Notes: a model not told the origin generated them from the letters alone. Numbered from the stretch's first letter, positions 44,164-53,414 are shown. The stretch is 64,000 nucleotides of DNA from Branchiibius sp. NY16-3462-2 (GCF_001594145.1 NZ_LVCF01000040.1:1-64000), one strand, 5' to 3'. Translations and numbers: made by a program.

Positions 44164-45612
44164 GTGAAGTTCCTGCACTCCTCACCCTCTTATGACCTGA
44201 CGTACAACGACGTCTTCATGGTGCCGTCGCGGTCCAACGTGACCAGCCGCCTGGACGTTGACCTGTCCACGACGGACGGGACGGGTACGACGATCCCCCT
44301 GGTCGTCGCCAACATGACCGCGGTCTCGGGTCGGCGGATGAGCGAGACCGTCGCGCGACGCGGCGGCATCGCGATCCTGCCGCAGGACATCCCGATCCAC
44401 GCCGTCCGCGACACCATCGACTACGTCAAATCACGGCACACCGTCTACGAGTCGCCGGTGACCGTCACGGCCGACGTCCCGGTCTCCTCGGTGCTGGCCC
44501 TGCTGGGTAAGCGCGCCCACCGCGCCGCGATCGTCATCGACGACGAGAAGGAACCCGTCGGCATCGTGACCGAGCGTCACCTGCTGGAGCGGGACCGCTT
44601 CGAGACGGTCGGCGACGTCATGACCCGTGATCTGGTGACCGTGCAGGACGGCTCCAGCCTGGCCGACGCCTTCGACCTGCTGACCGACAAGCACTTGGAT
44701 GTCGTCCCGGTCGTGGGCGACGGCAAGCTGCTCGGCGTGCTCACCAAGCGGGGCATCCTGCGCTCGGGGATCTACACCCCTGCGGTCGACGCCCAGGGTC
44801 GCCTGCGCCTCGGCGTCGCGATCGGGATCAACGGGGACGTGCAGGGCAAGGCCGAGGCCATGCTCGAAGCCGGCGCCGATGTGCTGGTCGTCGACACCGC
44901 ACACGGCCACCAGGACAAGATGCTGGACGCCCTGAAGGTGGTGCGCGGCGTACGTGACGCCTCCGGACGCAGCGACGTGCCGATCGCGGCGGGCAACGTC
45001 GTGACCGCGGACGGCGTGTCCGACCTGGTGGGCGCGGGCGCCGAGATCATCAAGGTCGGCGTCGGCCCGGGCGCCATGTGCACGACCCGGATGATGACCG
45101 GTGTCGGCCGCCCACAGTTCTCAGCGGTACTCGAATGCTCCACGGCGGCAACGGAACTCGGAGCCCACGTGTGGGCCGACGGCGGCGTCAAGTATCCCCG
45201 CGACGTCGCGCTGGCGCTGGCCGCCGGCGGCGCCAACGTCATGATCGGGTCGTGGTTCGCCGGCACCTGGGAGTCCCCCGGTGACCTCAACCGCGACCAC
45301 GACGGACGGCTCTACAAGGAGTCCTTCGGGATGGCGTCCGCGCGCGCGGTGCGCAACCGCACCTCCACCCAGTCGGCCTACGACCGCGCCCGGTCGGCGA
45401 TGTTCGAGGAAGGCATCTCCTCCTCGAAGATGTTCCTGGCCCCGGATCGACCCGGTGTCGAGGACCTGATCGACCAGATCATCGCCGGTGTCCGGTCCTC
45501 CTTCACCTACGCGGGCGCCCGCACGATCGCGCAGTTCCACGAGCGGGCGACCGTCGGCGTGCAGTCCGCCAGCGGGTACGACGAGGGCCGCCCCCGCGAA
45601 ACTTCCTGGTGA
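44164..45612 (+). CDS. guaB1: GuaB1-type IMPDH/GMPR-family enzyme (probable GMP reductase)
   Basis: TIM-barrel nucleotide enzyme of 482 aa with two CBS domains inserted at about 95-205. The catalytic Cys loop is GPGAMCTTRMMTG near 305, and the phosphate loop and flap follow (DGGVKYPRDVALALAAG). Mycobacterial GuaB1 has been assigned as a GMP reductase with CBS-mediated control; that is family knowledge. GTG at 44164 gives the normal N-terminus. TACGAT lies 8 nt before it and no Shine-Dalgarno is seen. Confidence 0.9.
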   Translation: MKFLHSSPSYDLTYNDVFMVPSRSNVTSRLDVDLSTTDGTGTTIPLVVANMTAVSGRRMSETVARRGGIAILPQDIPIHAVRDTIDYVKSRHTVYESPVTVTADVPVSSVLALLGKRAHRAAIVIDDEKEPVGIVTERHLLERDRFETVGDVMTRDLVTVQDGSSLADAFDLLTDKHLDVVPVVGDGKLLGVLTKRGILRSGIYTPAVDAQGRLRLGVAIGINGDVQGKAEAMLEAGADVLVVDTAHGHQDKMLDALKVVRGVRDASGRSDVPIAAGNVVTADGVSDLVGAGAEIIKVGVGPGAMCTTRMMTGVGRPQFSAVLECSTAATELGAHVWADGGVKYPRDVALALAAGGANVMIGSWFAGTWESPGDLNRDHDGRLYKESFGMASARAVRNRTSTQSAYDRARSAMFEEGISSSKMFLAPDRPGVEDLIDQIIAGVRSSFTYAGARTIAQFHERATVGVQSASGYDEGRPRETSW

Positions 45613-45665
45613 CGAAGCGAATCCGCTAACCATCCGGGGTCATGGTCCAAGGGTCTGCGGACGGT

Positions 45666-45898
45666 TGACCCGTCCGACGCAGCTAGCCCTCACCGCACCG
45701 GTTCGCTGCGCGAGCGGTTCTACGTGCGCTGACCCGTCCGACGCAGCTAGCCCTCACCGCACCGGTTCACTCGCGGGCGGTCCACTGCGCGAGCGGTCCG
45801 ACGTGCGCTGACCGGTCCGACCCAGCTAGCCCCCGAGGCGCGGGCCCCCGCGGCCGCGGTGCCCTTACCAGTTCACTGCGCGAGTGGTCCGACGCGCC
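45666..45898. repeat. Three imperfect tandem repeats derived from the HNH gene 3' end
   Basis: Units start at 45666 (64 bp), 45730 (79 bp) and 45809 (90 bp), each opening TGACC-G-TCCGAC-CAGCTAGCCC and ending in a CTGCGCGAG-GGT-C block. The last unit contains the end of the HNH coding region (VGPLAQ, stop 45873-45875). On the minus strand the other two units can also encode HV-PLAQ. Unit 2 has an extra internal duplication of about 15 bp. Recombination at the 3' end of a DUF222/HNH gene is the likely origin. Confidence 0.7.
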
Positions 45899-47477
45899 AG
45901 CGGTTGTTGCTTCGCCATTGTTTGGAACCACCACCGCGCGGCGCCACGTAGAACTCCAACACCCCACCGCGCATCCGGACCGGAATGTGTTCGTGATGGA
46001 CCCGGCGGTGGTCCGAGGCGCATAACGGTGCCAGGTCCTCCAGGTCCGTGGTGCCGCCCGCGGCCCAGGGTTCTCGCCAGTGATGACCCTCAGTCCACCC
46101 CGGTGGTCGATCACACTCAGGAAACGCACACCCGCCGTACCGGTTCTCCGCCGCCCGCCTCTGGTGTTTGGTGAACAGCCGCCTCGCCCGGCCCAGATCC
46201 AACGGCAACGACGCACCGTCAAAGACCTGCGGGATCAAATCGGCGTTGCAGGCGATCCGGCGCGCTTCGCTGGCACTGATCCGTCCCCCGGTCGACAACG
46301 TTGCCGCCCGCACCCCCAACGCCAACGTCTCGTAATCCAGGTTGACCGTCAGCACCGCTGAGATTCCACCGGCTCCGGGCAGTTTGTCCAACGGCAAGTG
46401 CTCACACAACTGCGCCAACGCCCGACCCTGCCGGTGCGCGGTGTCCATCGGCAGCCCACCGGCCTCCGCCTGTTCGGCGGCGTCGATGTCTGCATCGGCC
46501 TGCGCCCCGGTCACCGCCCACCCGTGACCACCTGCCGCGGGCTCGGAAACCGGGCCCTCGGTGCCGCGCGCCCAGTCGGGCGCACCAACCTGCGTGTCCT
46601 GGGCCGCCGCACCACTGCCGGCCCGGGCACCATGGTCCGTCGTGTCGCCGCGGCCAGCGGTTTCCAGGTGGAAGCGCCGTGGCGCGCTGATCCCTTCCAA
46701 CATCGTCTTGAGCATCTGCGCCTGCAACTCCGGCAGCGTGAACCCACCCTTGAACAACCCCGGCTTATGTTCCCGCATCCAAAACGAGGCCTGCTCCCAC
46801 GCCGCCTGCTCCTGATCCACCAACTGCGCATCCTCATGCGCATCCGCGCCGGCGACGTCCTCGAACGACTCCCGCATCCGCGTTGCCCGCCGCCGCAGAT
46901 CCGTCAACGTCGAGTTGGGCGCTGCCTGCAGCAACGCCTGCTCCGCCGCGTCCCGGTCCGCCTGCGACACCGTGTCCGGCAACGCCGCCAACCCCCGAGC
47001 GATAACCCCCGCCTGATCCCGGGACACCCCACCGCTGGTCAACACCGAACCCGTCGCCGGTGCCTGCTGCAACTGCTCACCGAGAGTCACCAACGCCTGC
47101 GCGTCCCGCCGGTCCCCACCGAACTCCCCCGACATGATCGAGGACACCTCCGCCACCGAACCACCCGTGGACGTCACCGCCGACCGCAAAGCCGACGCGA
47201 CCGACACCAACACACCGTCGATGCGCGCCTTGGCCGAACCCAACCGGCCCGAAGCCCGCCGCGCCGACTCCACCGACATGCCCTCCCACGCCGGCAAACC
47301 ACCGAACCGGTCAAGCACGTCATGTAACTCATCGAGGAGCAGGTCCACCGGGTCCGGGGCCGGCTGAGCCGGGATCGCAGCCGGTGACCGCGTCGAAACA
47401 ACCGCCGGCGACGCACACCCAACAACACCGGCGGTAGCCAAATGCGCGCTGAGAGAATCACGTTCGGTGATTTTCAC
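45873..47477 (-). CDS. DUF222 / HNH endonuclease domain protein
   Basis: Protein of 534 aa typical of actinobacterial multicopy families. An N-terminal DUF222 region (about 40-400) is followed by an HNH domain: CAFPECDRPPGWTEGHHW then GGTTDLEDLAPLCASDHRRVHH near 465-510. The CxxxxC pair and HH are the metal/catalytic candidates. The start is taken as GTG 47477 behind GAGGGG; a longer frame reaches 47564. Members are often variable and possibly mobile, in line with the repeats at its 3' end. Its biological role is unclear. Confidence 0.87.
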   Translation of the reverse strand: MKITERDSLSAHLATAGVVGCASPAVVSTRSPAAIPAQPAPDPVDLLLDELHDVLDRFGGLPAWEGMSVESARRASGRLGSAKARIDGVLVSVASALRSAVTSTGGSVAEVSSIMSGEFGGDRRDAQALVTLGEQLQQAPATGSVLTSGGVSRDQAGVIARGLAALPDTVSQADRDAAEQALLQAAPNSTLTDLRRRATRMRESFEDVAGADAHEDAQLVDQEQAAWEQASFWMREHKPGLFKGGFTLPELQAQMLKTMLEGISAPRRFHLETAGRGDTTDHGARAGSGAAAQDTQVGAPDWARGTEGPVSEPAAGGHGWAVTGAQADADIDAAEQAEAGGLPMDTAHRQGRALAQLCEHLPLDKLPGAGGISAVLTVNLDYETLALGVRAATLSTGGRISASEARRIACNADLIPQVFDGASLPLDLGRARRLFTKHQRRAAENRYGGCAFPECDRPPGWTEGHHWREPWAAGGTTDLEDLAPLCASDHRRVHHEHIPVRMRGGVLEFYVAPRGGGSKQWRSNNRWRVGPLAQ

Positions 47478-47645
47478 GATCGCGTCACCCCTCCCCGGTG
47501 TCTCGACCCTGCATCTGAAAACCACCCTACGACCCAGCACCGACAACCAACCGGCCGCAAACAAATCTGTGGACAGCGAGACGAGTCAGAACGCCCGAAC
47601 GGCGCGGTCGCTAGCCAAGAGAACGTCACCGGGGGCGTGGTGAAG

Positions 47646-47665
47646 GAGGAATTGGCCGATACGCC
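47646..47665. repeat. Variant copy of a 20-bp sequence found at three junctions
   Basis: GAGGAATTGGCCGATACGCC matches the copies at 49009 and 60889 over GGCCGATACGC and most of the rest. On the minus strand it encodes RIGQ followed by FLLH. It lies in the non-coding gap between the HNH gene and the membrane protein gene. Confidence 0.45.
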
Positions 47666-47752
47666 TTGCTCCCAGCGAGGTTCAACAAGTCGGCCCCGCG
47701 AAACCTGCTAGTTCGTAGGCGGGTCAGGGTCTTTCGCGTCGCTACCGCCGTC

Positions 47753-48220
47753 TTATCCGTGGGCCGCGTATTTGCTGGCTGGCGTCAGCAGGGCGGCGGT
47801 CATGCCGAGAGCTGCAACGGGCGCTGTCAGGCCGCCGATCAAGATAGTGAGGAACCCGACTGCGGTCCAGGCCGCCAGAATTACGGCTATGGCCAGTGCA
47901 AGAGCCCGGCTCCCGACCCACACCCCGGCCGAAAGCGCAACAGCCATGAACAATGGTCCACAAAGCGCCACCGCCCCGACCACGGCCCAAGTGCCAGAAG
48001 CCTGCACGATGGGGACCCGAGGCTGCGGGCCAGCCTCCCCCGAGTCAATTGTGTAAAGCGGTAGCCACAACGTGGCGCTTGCGACCACGGCGGCAACCAC
48101 AACGGTCGCGGCAGCAAGTATCCGGGCCGCCCTAGACGGTGGGCGAGTCTGCACAGGTAGTGGCGCGGGCATGGGCCCGAACGTCCATCCGGGATCGGTG
48201 GGTCGCTGATCGGCCGCCAC
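47753..48220 (-). CDS. Small four-helix membrane protein of unknown function
   Basis: Protein of 155 aa with four hydrophobic segments (about 35-60, 75-100, 105-127 and 130-148). GTG at 48220 is chosen over ATG 48172 because AAGGGG lies 7 bp before it. No family is recognised. It is divergent from the TetR gene, and the shared intergenic region holds two TetR-type palindromes, so it is the likely regulated target. An efflux or envelope role is only a guess. Confidence 0.65.
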   Translation of the reverse strand: MAADQRPTDPGWTFGPMPAPLPVQTRPPSRAARILAAATVVVAAVVASATLWLPLYTIDSGEAGPQPRVPIVQASGTWAVVGAVALCGPLFMAVALSAGVWVGSRALALAIAVILAAWTAVGFLTILIGGLTAPVAALGMTAALLTPASKYAAHG

Positions 48221-48254
48221 GGCCAAGCCCCTTCGGTTGGTGTTTCTGGACCGC

Positions 48255-48305
48255 CTGAGCGATCGCTCAGCCGAGCGTAGCAGATGGCTGAGCGAGTGCT
48301 CAGCC
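48255..48305. promoter_or_regulatory. Two palindromic TetR-type operators and tetR promoter region
   Basis: CTGAGCGATCGCTCAG (48255-48270) is a perfect palindrome. CTGAGCGAGTGCTCAG (48288-48303, extended by GG/CC) is a near-perfect one. The centres are 33 bp apart, about three turns. CACAAT (48313-48318) lies 6 nt before the GTG of tetR and could be its -10, with the second palindrome over the -35 region. This explains joint control of tetR and the divergent membrane gene. Confidence 0.7.
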
Positions 48306-48324
48306 GATGCGGCACAATGGCGGC

Positions 48325-49014
48325 GTGACCCCTTCAGCACCGACGCCTTCCACCGCGGAATTGACTCGGCAACGGCTGACCCAGGCTGCGTTCGAGGTCG
48401 TGCGCGATCAGGGTTGGGCCAACGCGTCGGCACGGAACATCGCCGCGCAGGCGAGCGTGAGCCAGGCGCTGGTTTTCTACCACTTCGGCACGGTCGATGA
48501 TCTGGTCGCCGCTGCATCGGACCTGGCCGTTACAGATGCGATCGCGGCCCAACGACCGCTGCTCGCCGACGCATCGACGCTGACCGAACTGGTCCATGCA
48601 GGGCGGGCATTGTCGGATCAGCACCGATCTGACGGCAACACCTCGTTCATGGCCCAAGTGATGGCCGCGGCGCAGCACAACGCAACGATGGCAGCCGCTG
48701 CCGCGCGAGCCCTCCAGCTATGGGAGAACGAGATAGTGGGTGCCCTGCGCCGGATCACCGGCACCGGTGTCGCTGGAGAACTGCTGGACGTCGAAGACCT
48801 TGCGCCGTTGATCACCGCCGCATTCGTCGGCACGGAGTTGTATGGCGGCATCGACCCAACGGCACCGGATCGTGCCTCGAGAGTCCTCGAGTCCGTCGGC
48901 CAATTCGCCGCGGCGCTGGATGAATTGGGTCCTGCACCGAAGCGTGTCCTGAAGTCGGCAGTACGCCGAATCCGCAGACGCTGGAGCCAGCAGGTCAGCC
49001 CGGCTTCAGGATGA
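48325..49014 (+). CDS. TetR-family transcriptional regulator
   Basis: Protein of 229 aa. The N-terminal helix-turn-helix is clear (AAFEVVRDQGW ... ASARNIAAQASVSQALVFYH, about 20-60) and the C-terminal two thirds is a helical ligand-binding region. GTG at 48325 is preferred; an ATG in frame at 48307 is possible. It is probably leaderless. It sits beside two palindromes CTGAGC-N4-GCTCAG, its likely operators. Confidence 0.88.
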   Translation: MTPSAPTPSTAELTRQRLTQAAFEVVRDQGWANASARNIAAQASVSQALVFYHFGTVDDLVAAASDLAVTDAIAAQRPLLADASTLTELVHAGRALSDQHRSDGNTSFMAQVMAAAQHNATMAAAAARALQLWENEIVGALRRITGTGVAGELLDVEDLAPLITAAFVGTELYGGIDPTAPDRASRVLESVGQFAAALDELGPAPKRVLKSAVRRIRRRWSQQVSPASG

Positions 49015-49028
49015 GCTGGCCGATACGC
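49009..49028. repeat. Copy of the 20-bp junction sequence
   Basis: GGATGAGCTGGCCGATACGC overlaps the last codons of tetR. It matches 19 of 20 bases of the copy at 60889 in the same orientation. On the minus strand it encodes RIGQLIL followed by KPG and a stop. The rest of the gap to 49220 holds no convincing gene. Confidence 0.5.
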
Positions 49029-49220
49029 TGACGCAGCGCCGTCGAAGAGACGCGCGGTGACCCACGTTTCCCCGCTCACCGGCTTTAGTGGAGTTTACCC
49101 GACGGTGCCCGACCCACGGCTGTCGAATTGCACCGATACCTGCGGCGTCGATGAGCAACCCGGTGATTTCGTTGTGGCGCACCCGGCTCCCTTTCGCGCC
49201 GCTCATCAGTGCCACTGACG

Positions 49221-50513
49221 TCATCCCAGACAGTCGTCCGAGTTTCGTTCGCTGACCGAACTTGCGATCGTGTTCTCAAAAGTATGGGAGCGTGCTTCGA
49301 ACGTTAGTAACCCCGCGCCGATGATGAGTGCGCCAGAAAGGCCGGCGACCGGAGGTAGGACGGCGTACAGCGAGGAAGCGGGGATCAGCACTACGGCAAG
49401 GACAGTCCGTCCGACAAGCAGGTTCCCGGTGCGTTGGAGCCACACCAAGACGGTGCCCAGGAGGAAGACGGATACCCCGCCGCAAAGGGTCAGCGCTCCG
49501 AACCATCCGAGTGGCTCGGAATCAGTGATGTGAGCCATCACGCCTTCGACACCAAGAGCGGTCAGAATGACGCCCGCGACGATCACATAGTGCAGATCGA
49601 GAAAGGCGCGATTGCCCGCAACCGCCCGTGCAGCACCTGTGTGCAAAGCCAAAGCTTCCTCAGCAGCGGGCGCGAATCGGTCGAAGTAGGTCCACCACAG
49701 CAGGAAGGCGCCACCGATCGCAAGGCACGCACCAGCTACTGCCCCGGTATCCACCTCGACCTCACGAAGCCCCACACCGACCGACACGACCGACTTACCC
49801 ACCGCGAGCATCACGACAAGGCTGTAGCGCTCCGCCCAGTGCACTACAGAACCGATTCGCCACTCCTTGCCGCCGCGTGAGACGAGGAGTACGAGTGTGA
49901 GATCGACGAACCACGCTGCGATCCATAACCACGCCTGGATGCTGCCGCCCAGCGTCGCGCCAAGGAACAGAAGCAGGAAGGTAGGAGTGAGCGAGATAGC
50001 GAAAGTGCGGATCGTCACCCATTGCAAATGACGGTTGTCCCCGGCCGCCAGGACAGACAGTCCGACATGAATGACGCGGACAATCAGGTAGCAGGCGACC
50101 AGAAGGAATGCAGCCCGGTTTGGCCCCGACGTATGGGCGAAGGCATCCGGCATCGCCAGCGCGATGACAAAAACCGCTGCCGCCGCGAAGGCCATGCCTA
50201 GCCGAGTGAGGCCACGGTCCGCGCGGGCGCGGTTGGCCAACCATGTATACGGCGCCCAAGACCACCACAGAATGCCCAGCACGGTCAGCCCGCGAAGAAC
50301 GCTCGCCGCGTCGTGCTCATGAGCCATCAGGGCGGTCACCTGGGTGAACGCGAACACGAACACGAGATCAAAGAAGAGTTCGAACTGCGTAACCCGGTGG
50401 TGCTCGGTCGGGGGCTCAAGCAAGCGCGGCAAACGCCGTCGCGGAGCTGAATTGTCCCTAGCCATGGTGGCCCATGTTGGCACACTTGTATCTAAAGGTG
50501 ACGTTTCTGTCAC
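49221..50513 (-). CDS. Low temperature requirement protein A family membrane protein
   Basis: Polytopic membrane protein of up to 430 aa with about 10-12 hydrophobic segments. The family hallmark at the N-terminus is clear: HHRVTQFELFFDLVFVFAF. Internal EALALHTGAARAV and the repeated membrane pattern fit LtrA. GTG 50513 and ATG 50465 are both possible starts; neither has a good ribosome-binding site. The molecular role of the family is not settled. It is divergent from the oxidoreductase gene. Confidence 0.85.
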   Translation of the reverse strand: MTETSPLDTSVPTWATMARDNSAPRRRLPRLLEPPTEHHRVTQFELFFDLVFVFAFTQVTALMAHEHDAASVLRGLTVLGILWWSWAPYTWLANRARADRGLTRLGMAFAAAAVFVIALAMPDAFAHTSGPNRAAFLLVACYLIVRVIHVGLSVLAAGDNRHLQWVTIRTFAISLTPTFLLLFLGATLGGSIQAWLWIAAWFVDLTLVLLVSRGGKEWRIGSVVHWAERYSLVVMLAVGKSVVSVGVGLREVEVDTGAVAGACLAIGGAFLLWWTYFDRFAPAAEEALALHTGAARAVAGNRAFLDLHYVIVAGVILTALGVEGVMAHITDSEPLGWFGALTLCGGVSVFLLGTVLVWLQRTGNLLVGRTVLAVVLIPASSLYAVLPPVAGLSGALIIGAGLLTFEARSHTFENTIASSVSERNSDDCLG

Positions 50514-50549
50514 TGGCTACCTGGTCACTCGCTTCGTAGCGTCATTGCC

Positions 50550-51485
50550 ATGAGCGAAACGATGCGTGCAGTTCGTCAGGATGCCCTCGGGGGGCCCGAA
50601 GTGCTCGTCCTTGGTGACATGGACAGGCCCAAGCCGAGCATTGGCGAGGTGCTCGTGCAGGTGCACGCGGCGAGTGTGAACCCGGCCGACGTAATGAACC
50701 GGCAGACGGGGATCTTCAGCGGCCAGCCGCCGTTCGTGCCTGGCTGGGACGTCTCCGGCGTTGTCGCCGAGGTCGGGCCCGGTGTCACGATTCTTCGCCC
50801 GGGCGACGAGGTCATGGGCCTGTTGCCTTTCCCCCGCGGTGGCGGAGCGTATGCGGAGTACGCCGTAGCGCCCACGCGTACGTTCGTTCCCAAACCTGCC
50901 CTGTTGTCGCACGTGGAAGCGGCTGCGCTTCCGCTGGCTGGACTGACCGCGTGGCAGTCTCTGGTAGAGACTGCGGGCGTGGACGCCGGCTCTCGAGTGG
51001 CCATCACCGGAGCGGCCGGAGGCGTGGGGCATCTCGCAGTGCAGATCGCCCACGCCCGCGGGGCTCACGTGATCGCGGTCGCCTCCGGCGCGCAGAAGGA
51101 GTACCTGCTGGGGCTCGGCGCGAATGACGTGATCGACTACCAGACCACCGACTTCTCAACCGCAATCAGCGACGTGGACGTGGTGTTCGACGTAATCGGC
51201 AACGACTACCCGCAACGCGCGGTGCAGGCCGTGAAGCGCGGCGGGATCATCGTGACCACGTTGCCGCAAAGCCTCGCAGCAGCCGTCCCAGCTGCGACCT
51301 CCGGTGGCGTCCGCCTCGACGGCCTCTTCGTGGAGTCCGACCGGATGGGCCTGACCGCTCTTAGTGATCTGGTGGCTGACAGGGAATTGCGTCCAACGAT
51401 CGCCGCGACCTACCCGCTCGCCGAAGCAGGAATCGCACAGTCCACCAAGCACGGCTACGGCAAGGTCGTCCTCACCGTCGTGTGA
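50550..51485 (+). CDS. NADP-dependent quinone-oxidoreductase-like protein (MDR superfamily)
   Basis: Medium-chain reductase of 311 aa without zinc ligands. The GroES-like N-terminal part shows VHAASVNPADVMNR and PGWDVSGVVAEVGPGV. The nucleotide-binding motif ITGAAGGVGHLAVQIA is near 150. It reduces small carbonyl or quinone compounds with NADPH by family. It opens a plus-strand group that continues with a crotonase 31 bp later. Confidence 0.9.
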   Translation: MSETMRAVRQDALGGPEVLVLGDMDRPKPSIGEVLVQVHAASVNPADVMNRQTGIFSGQPPFVPGWDVSGVVAEVGPGVTILRPGDEVMGLLPFPRGGGAYAEYAVAPTRTFVPKPALLSHVEAAALPLAGLTAWQSLVETAGVDAGSRVAITGAAGGVGHLAVQIAHARGAHVIAVASGAQKEYLLGLGANDVIDYQTTDFSTAISDVDVVFDVIGNDYPQRAVQAVKRGGIIVTTLPQSLAAAVPAATSGGVRLDGLFVESDRMGLTALSDLVADRELRPTIAATYPLAEAGIAQSTKHGYGKVVLTVV

Positions 51486-51516
51486 GCTTCAGGCCGCCAA
51501 ACAAGTAGGAATCAAC

Positions 51517-52353
51517 ATGGCCAATTCCACCATCGTCCTGCATCGAGATTCGCCCGCCGTTGCACGCATCACCTACACCAACCCGCCCGTCAACCTGATC
51601 ACGGGCGACACCGTCCGGGATCTTGCCGCCGTCGTGGACACACTTCTCGGCGACCGGCACCTGCAGGTAGTGGTGTTTGACAGCGGCACCGAGGATTTCT
51701 TCTACAACCACTTCGATCTCGCCCACCTGGACCACTTTCCCGGGCCAGACGTTGCGACCGGTCACGCGGTATTCACCGACATTGTGCTTCGCCTGTCGAC
51801 GGCGCCGTTCGTCACAATCGGCGTCATCCGTGGCCGCACCCGCGGAGGCGGCAACGAGTTGGCGCTCGCATTTGACCTGCGGTACGCGAGCGCAGAAAAG
51901 GCATTCTTCGGGCAGCCTGAAGTCGGCACCGCAGTTGTTCCGGGCGGCGGCGGCACGGAGCGACTGCCCCGCCTCATCGGTCACGATCGTGCCCTCGAAG
52001 TCATCCTCACGAGTGCCGACTACGACGCGAGCACAGCAGAGAAGTGGGGGTGGGTGACCCGCACGCTCCCCGACGCTGAGCTCGACTCCTACGTCGCCGG
52101 GGTCGTTGGCCGACTGGCGAGTTTCGACCTCCAAAGCCTGACAGCCGCCAAGGGAATGGTCGGTCGCGCATCGCTGCCGCCCACGGCTGACCTCGTGGCG
52201 GCCTACGGCGAGTTCGAGCACGCTGTGACGCAACCAGGATTCCAGGCACGGGCGACCGCGACCGCGCACCTCACCCCGCAGGAAGCGATCAACCTCGAAT
52301 ACAACCTCGGAGCAGCGCTGGGGGAAGCAGCGCTACGTCGCACACAGGAGTGA
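51517..52353 (+). CDS. Enoyl-CoA hydratase/isomerase family protein
   Basis: Crotonase-fold protein of 278 aa. The oxyanion-hole segment is IRGRTRGGGNELALAFDLRYAS near 107-128, followed by FFGQPEVGTAVVPGGGGTERLPRLIG. The glutamate of QPEVG could be catalytic; the second acid is not obvious, so hydratase versus isomerase is open. The ATG at 51517 follows AGGA; a longer frame to 51364 is shadow of the oxidoreductase. Confidence 0.87.
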   Translation: MANSTIVLHRDSPAVARITYTNPPVNLITGDTVRDLAAVVDTLLGDRHLQVVVFDSGTEDFFYNHFDLAHLDHFPGPDVATGHAVFTDIVLRLSTAPFVTIGVIRGRTRGGGNELALAFDLRYASAEKAFFGQPEVGTAVVPGGGGTERLPRLIGHDRALEVILTSADYDASTAEKWGWVTRTLPDAELDSYVAGVVGRLASFDLQSLTAAKGMVGRASLPPTADLVAAYGEFEHAVTQPGFQARATATAHLTPQEAINLEYNLGAALGEAALRRTQE

Positions 52354-52441
52354 CGGTTTGAACCAACCGCGCGCCACAAGACCTGCACTCAACACCCGCG
52401 GTTGCCAGCAACACACCGACGCCACGTTCGTAGCGGAACGA

Positions 52442-52447
52442 TACGAT
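52442..52447 (+). promoter_or_regulatory. -10 element of the GlxA-type regulator gene
   Basis: TACGAT lies 7 nt before the ATG at 52455 and no Shine-Dalgarno is present, so the mRNA is probably leaderless. No clear -35 was found. Confidence 0.4.
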
Positions 52448-52454
52448 CGGGTCA

Positions 52455-53414
52455 ATGACTGCCCAGCACCGCGTCGCTGTCCTGGCACAAGACCATGTCT
52501 ACCCGTTCGAGCTCGGGATTCCTGCACGTGTCTTCGCTGCGGCAGAGGCTGGATACGAGGTTCTGGTCTGTACTCCTGACGGAAAACCGGTAGTAACGAA
52601 CGCGGGTTTCCGGGTGACCCCGGACCATGGACCCGAGGTGCTCGCCTCGGCCGATACGGTGATTGTGTTGCCTGTCGACGCGTACCGGCTCACAAGGCAA
52701 CTCCCCCCGCTCGTGCGCGAGGCACTGGCGATGATCCCACCGGGCACCCGGGTCGTGTCGATCTGCACCGGCGGCTTCACGCTTGCATCAGCAGGGCTGC
52801 TCACCGGTCGGCGCGTGACCACGCACTGGGAATGCGCACCTCTATTCCGTTCCTGGTTCCCGGACGTCGAGTTGCAGGAGAACGTCCTGTTCGTTCACGA
52901 CGGCGACATCCACACCTCAGCGGGAGCGGCGGCCGGTATCGACCTGTGCCTGGACCTGGTCCGCGCCGACCACGGGGCACGTGTTGCCAGCCGCGCAGCA
53001 CGTCGCTGTGTCGTGTCGCCATTCCGTGAGGGCGGTCAGGTGCAGTTCATCGAACGCCCCATCTCAGACACACGCGACACCTCGACCGCACCCGCGAGGG
53101 AGTGGGCGCTCAGTCACCTCAACGAGAAGATCACGGTTGCCGACTTAGCTCGCCTCGCGCACATGAGTGAGCGAACCCTGGTGCGCCGATTCACCGACGA
53201 GACCGGTGTCGCACCCCGCCGCTGGCTCACCCTGCAACGTCTCGCTCGCGCCCGCGAACTACTCGAAGAGTCCGAATTGCCCATTGAGGTGATCGCTACC
53301 GCCGTGGGCTACGCGACCGCTACATCGCTGCGTAACCACCTCACCGCCGAGGTCGGGTTGCTCCCCGCTGCCTATCGGCGCACCTTCCATCGGCCCGCCG
53401 AGATTGATCGCTGA
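52455..53414 (+). CDS. GlxA-family transcriptional regulator (DJ-1/PfpI + AraC domains)
   Basis: Protein of 319 aa. The N-terminal 180 residues have the DJ-1/PfpI fold with the elbow SICTGGFTLASAGLL near 100. The C-terminal AraC domain has two helix-turn-helix motifs (KITVADLARLAHMSERTLVRR and IEVIATAVGYATATSLRNH, key residues ADLA-MSERTL and VGYATATSL). Such proteins usually activate nearby genes. It stands between the crotonase and hydrolase genes, so the surrounding set is the likely regulon. The ligand is unknown. Confidence 0.9.
   Translation: MTAQHRVAVLAQDHVYPFELGIPARVFAAAEAGYEVLVCTPDGKPVVTNAGFRVTPDHGPEVLASADTVIVLPVDAYRLTRQLPPLVREALAMIPPGTRVVSICTGGFTLASAGLLTGRRVTTHWECAPLFRSWFPDVELQENVLFVHDGDIHTSAGAAAGIDLCLDLVRADHGARVASRAARRCVVSPFREGGQVQFIERPISDTRDTSTAPAREWALSHLNEKITVADLARLAHMSERTLVRRFTDETGVAPRRWLTLQRLARARELLEESELPIEVIATAVGYATATSLRNHLTAEVGLLPAAYRRTFHRPAEIDR

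Noticed and set aside
45666..45898. A CRISPR array
   Set aside because: The units are unequal and imperfect, have no constant repeat-spacer pattern, and derive from a coding end; no cas gene lies near.
46398..47327. 309-aa plus-strand frame opposite the DUF222/HNH gene
   Set aside because: It is Arg/Pro-rich with no domain and lies wholly within the HNH gene.
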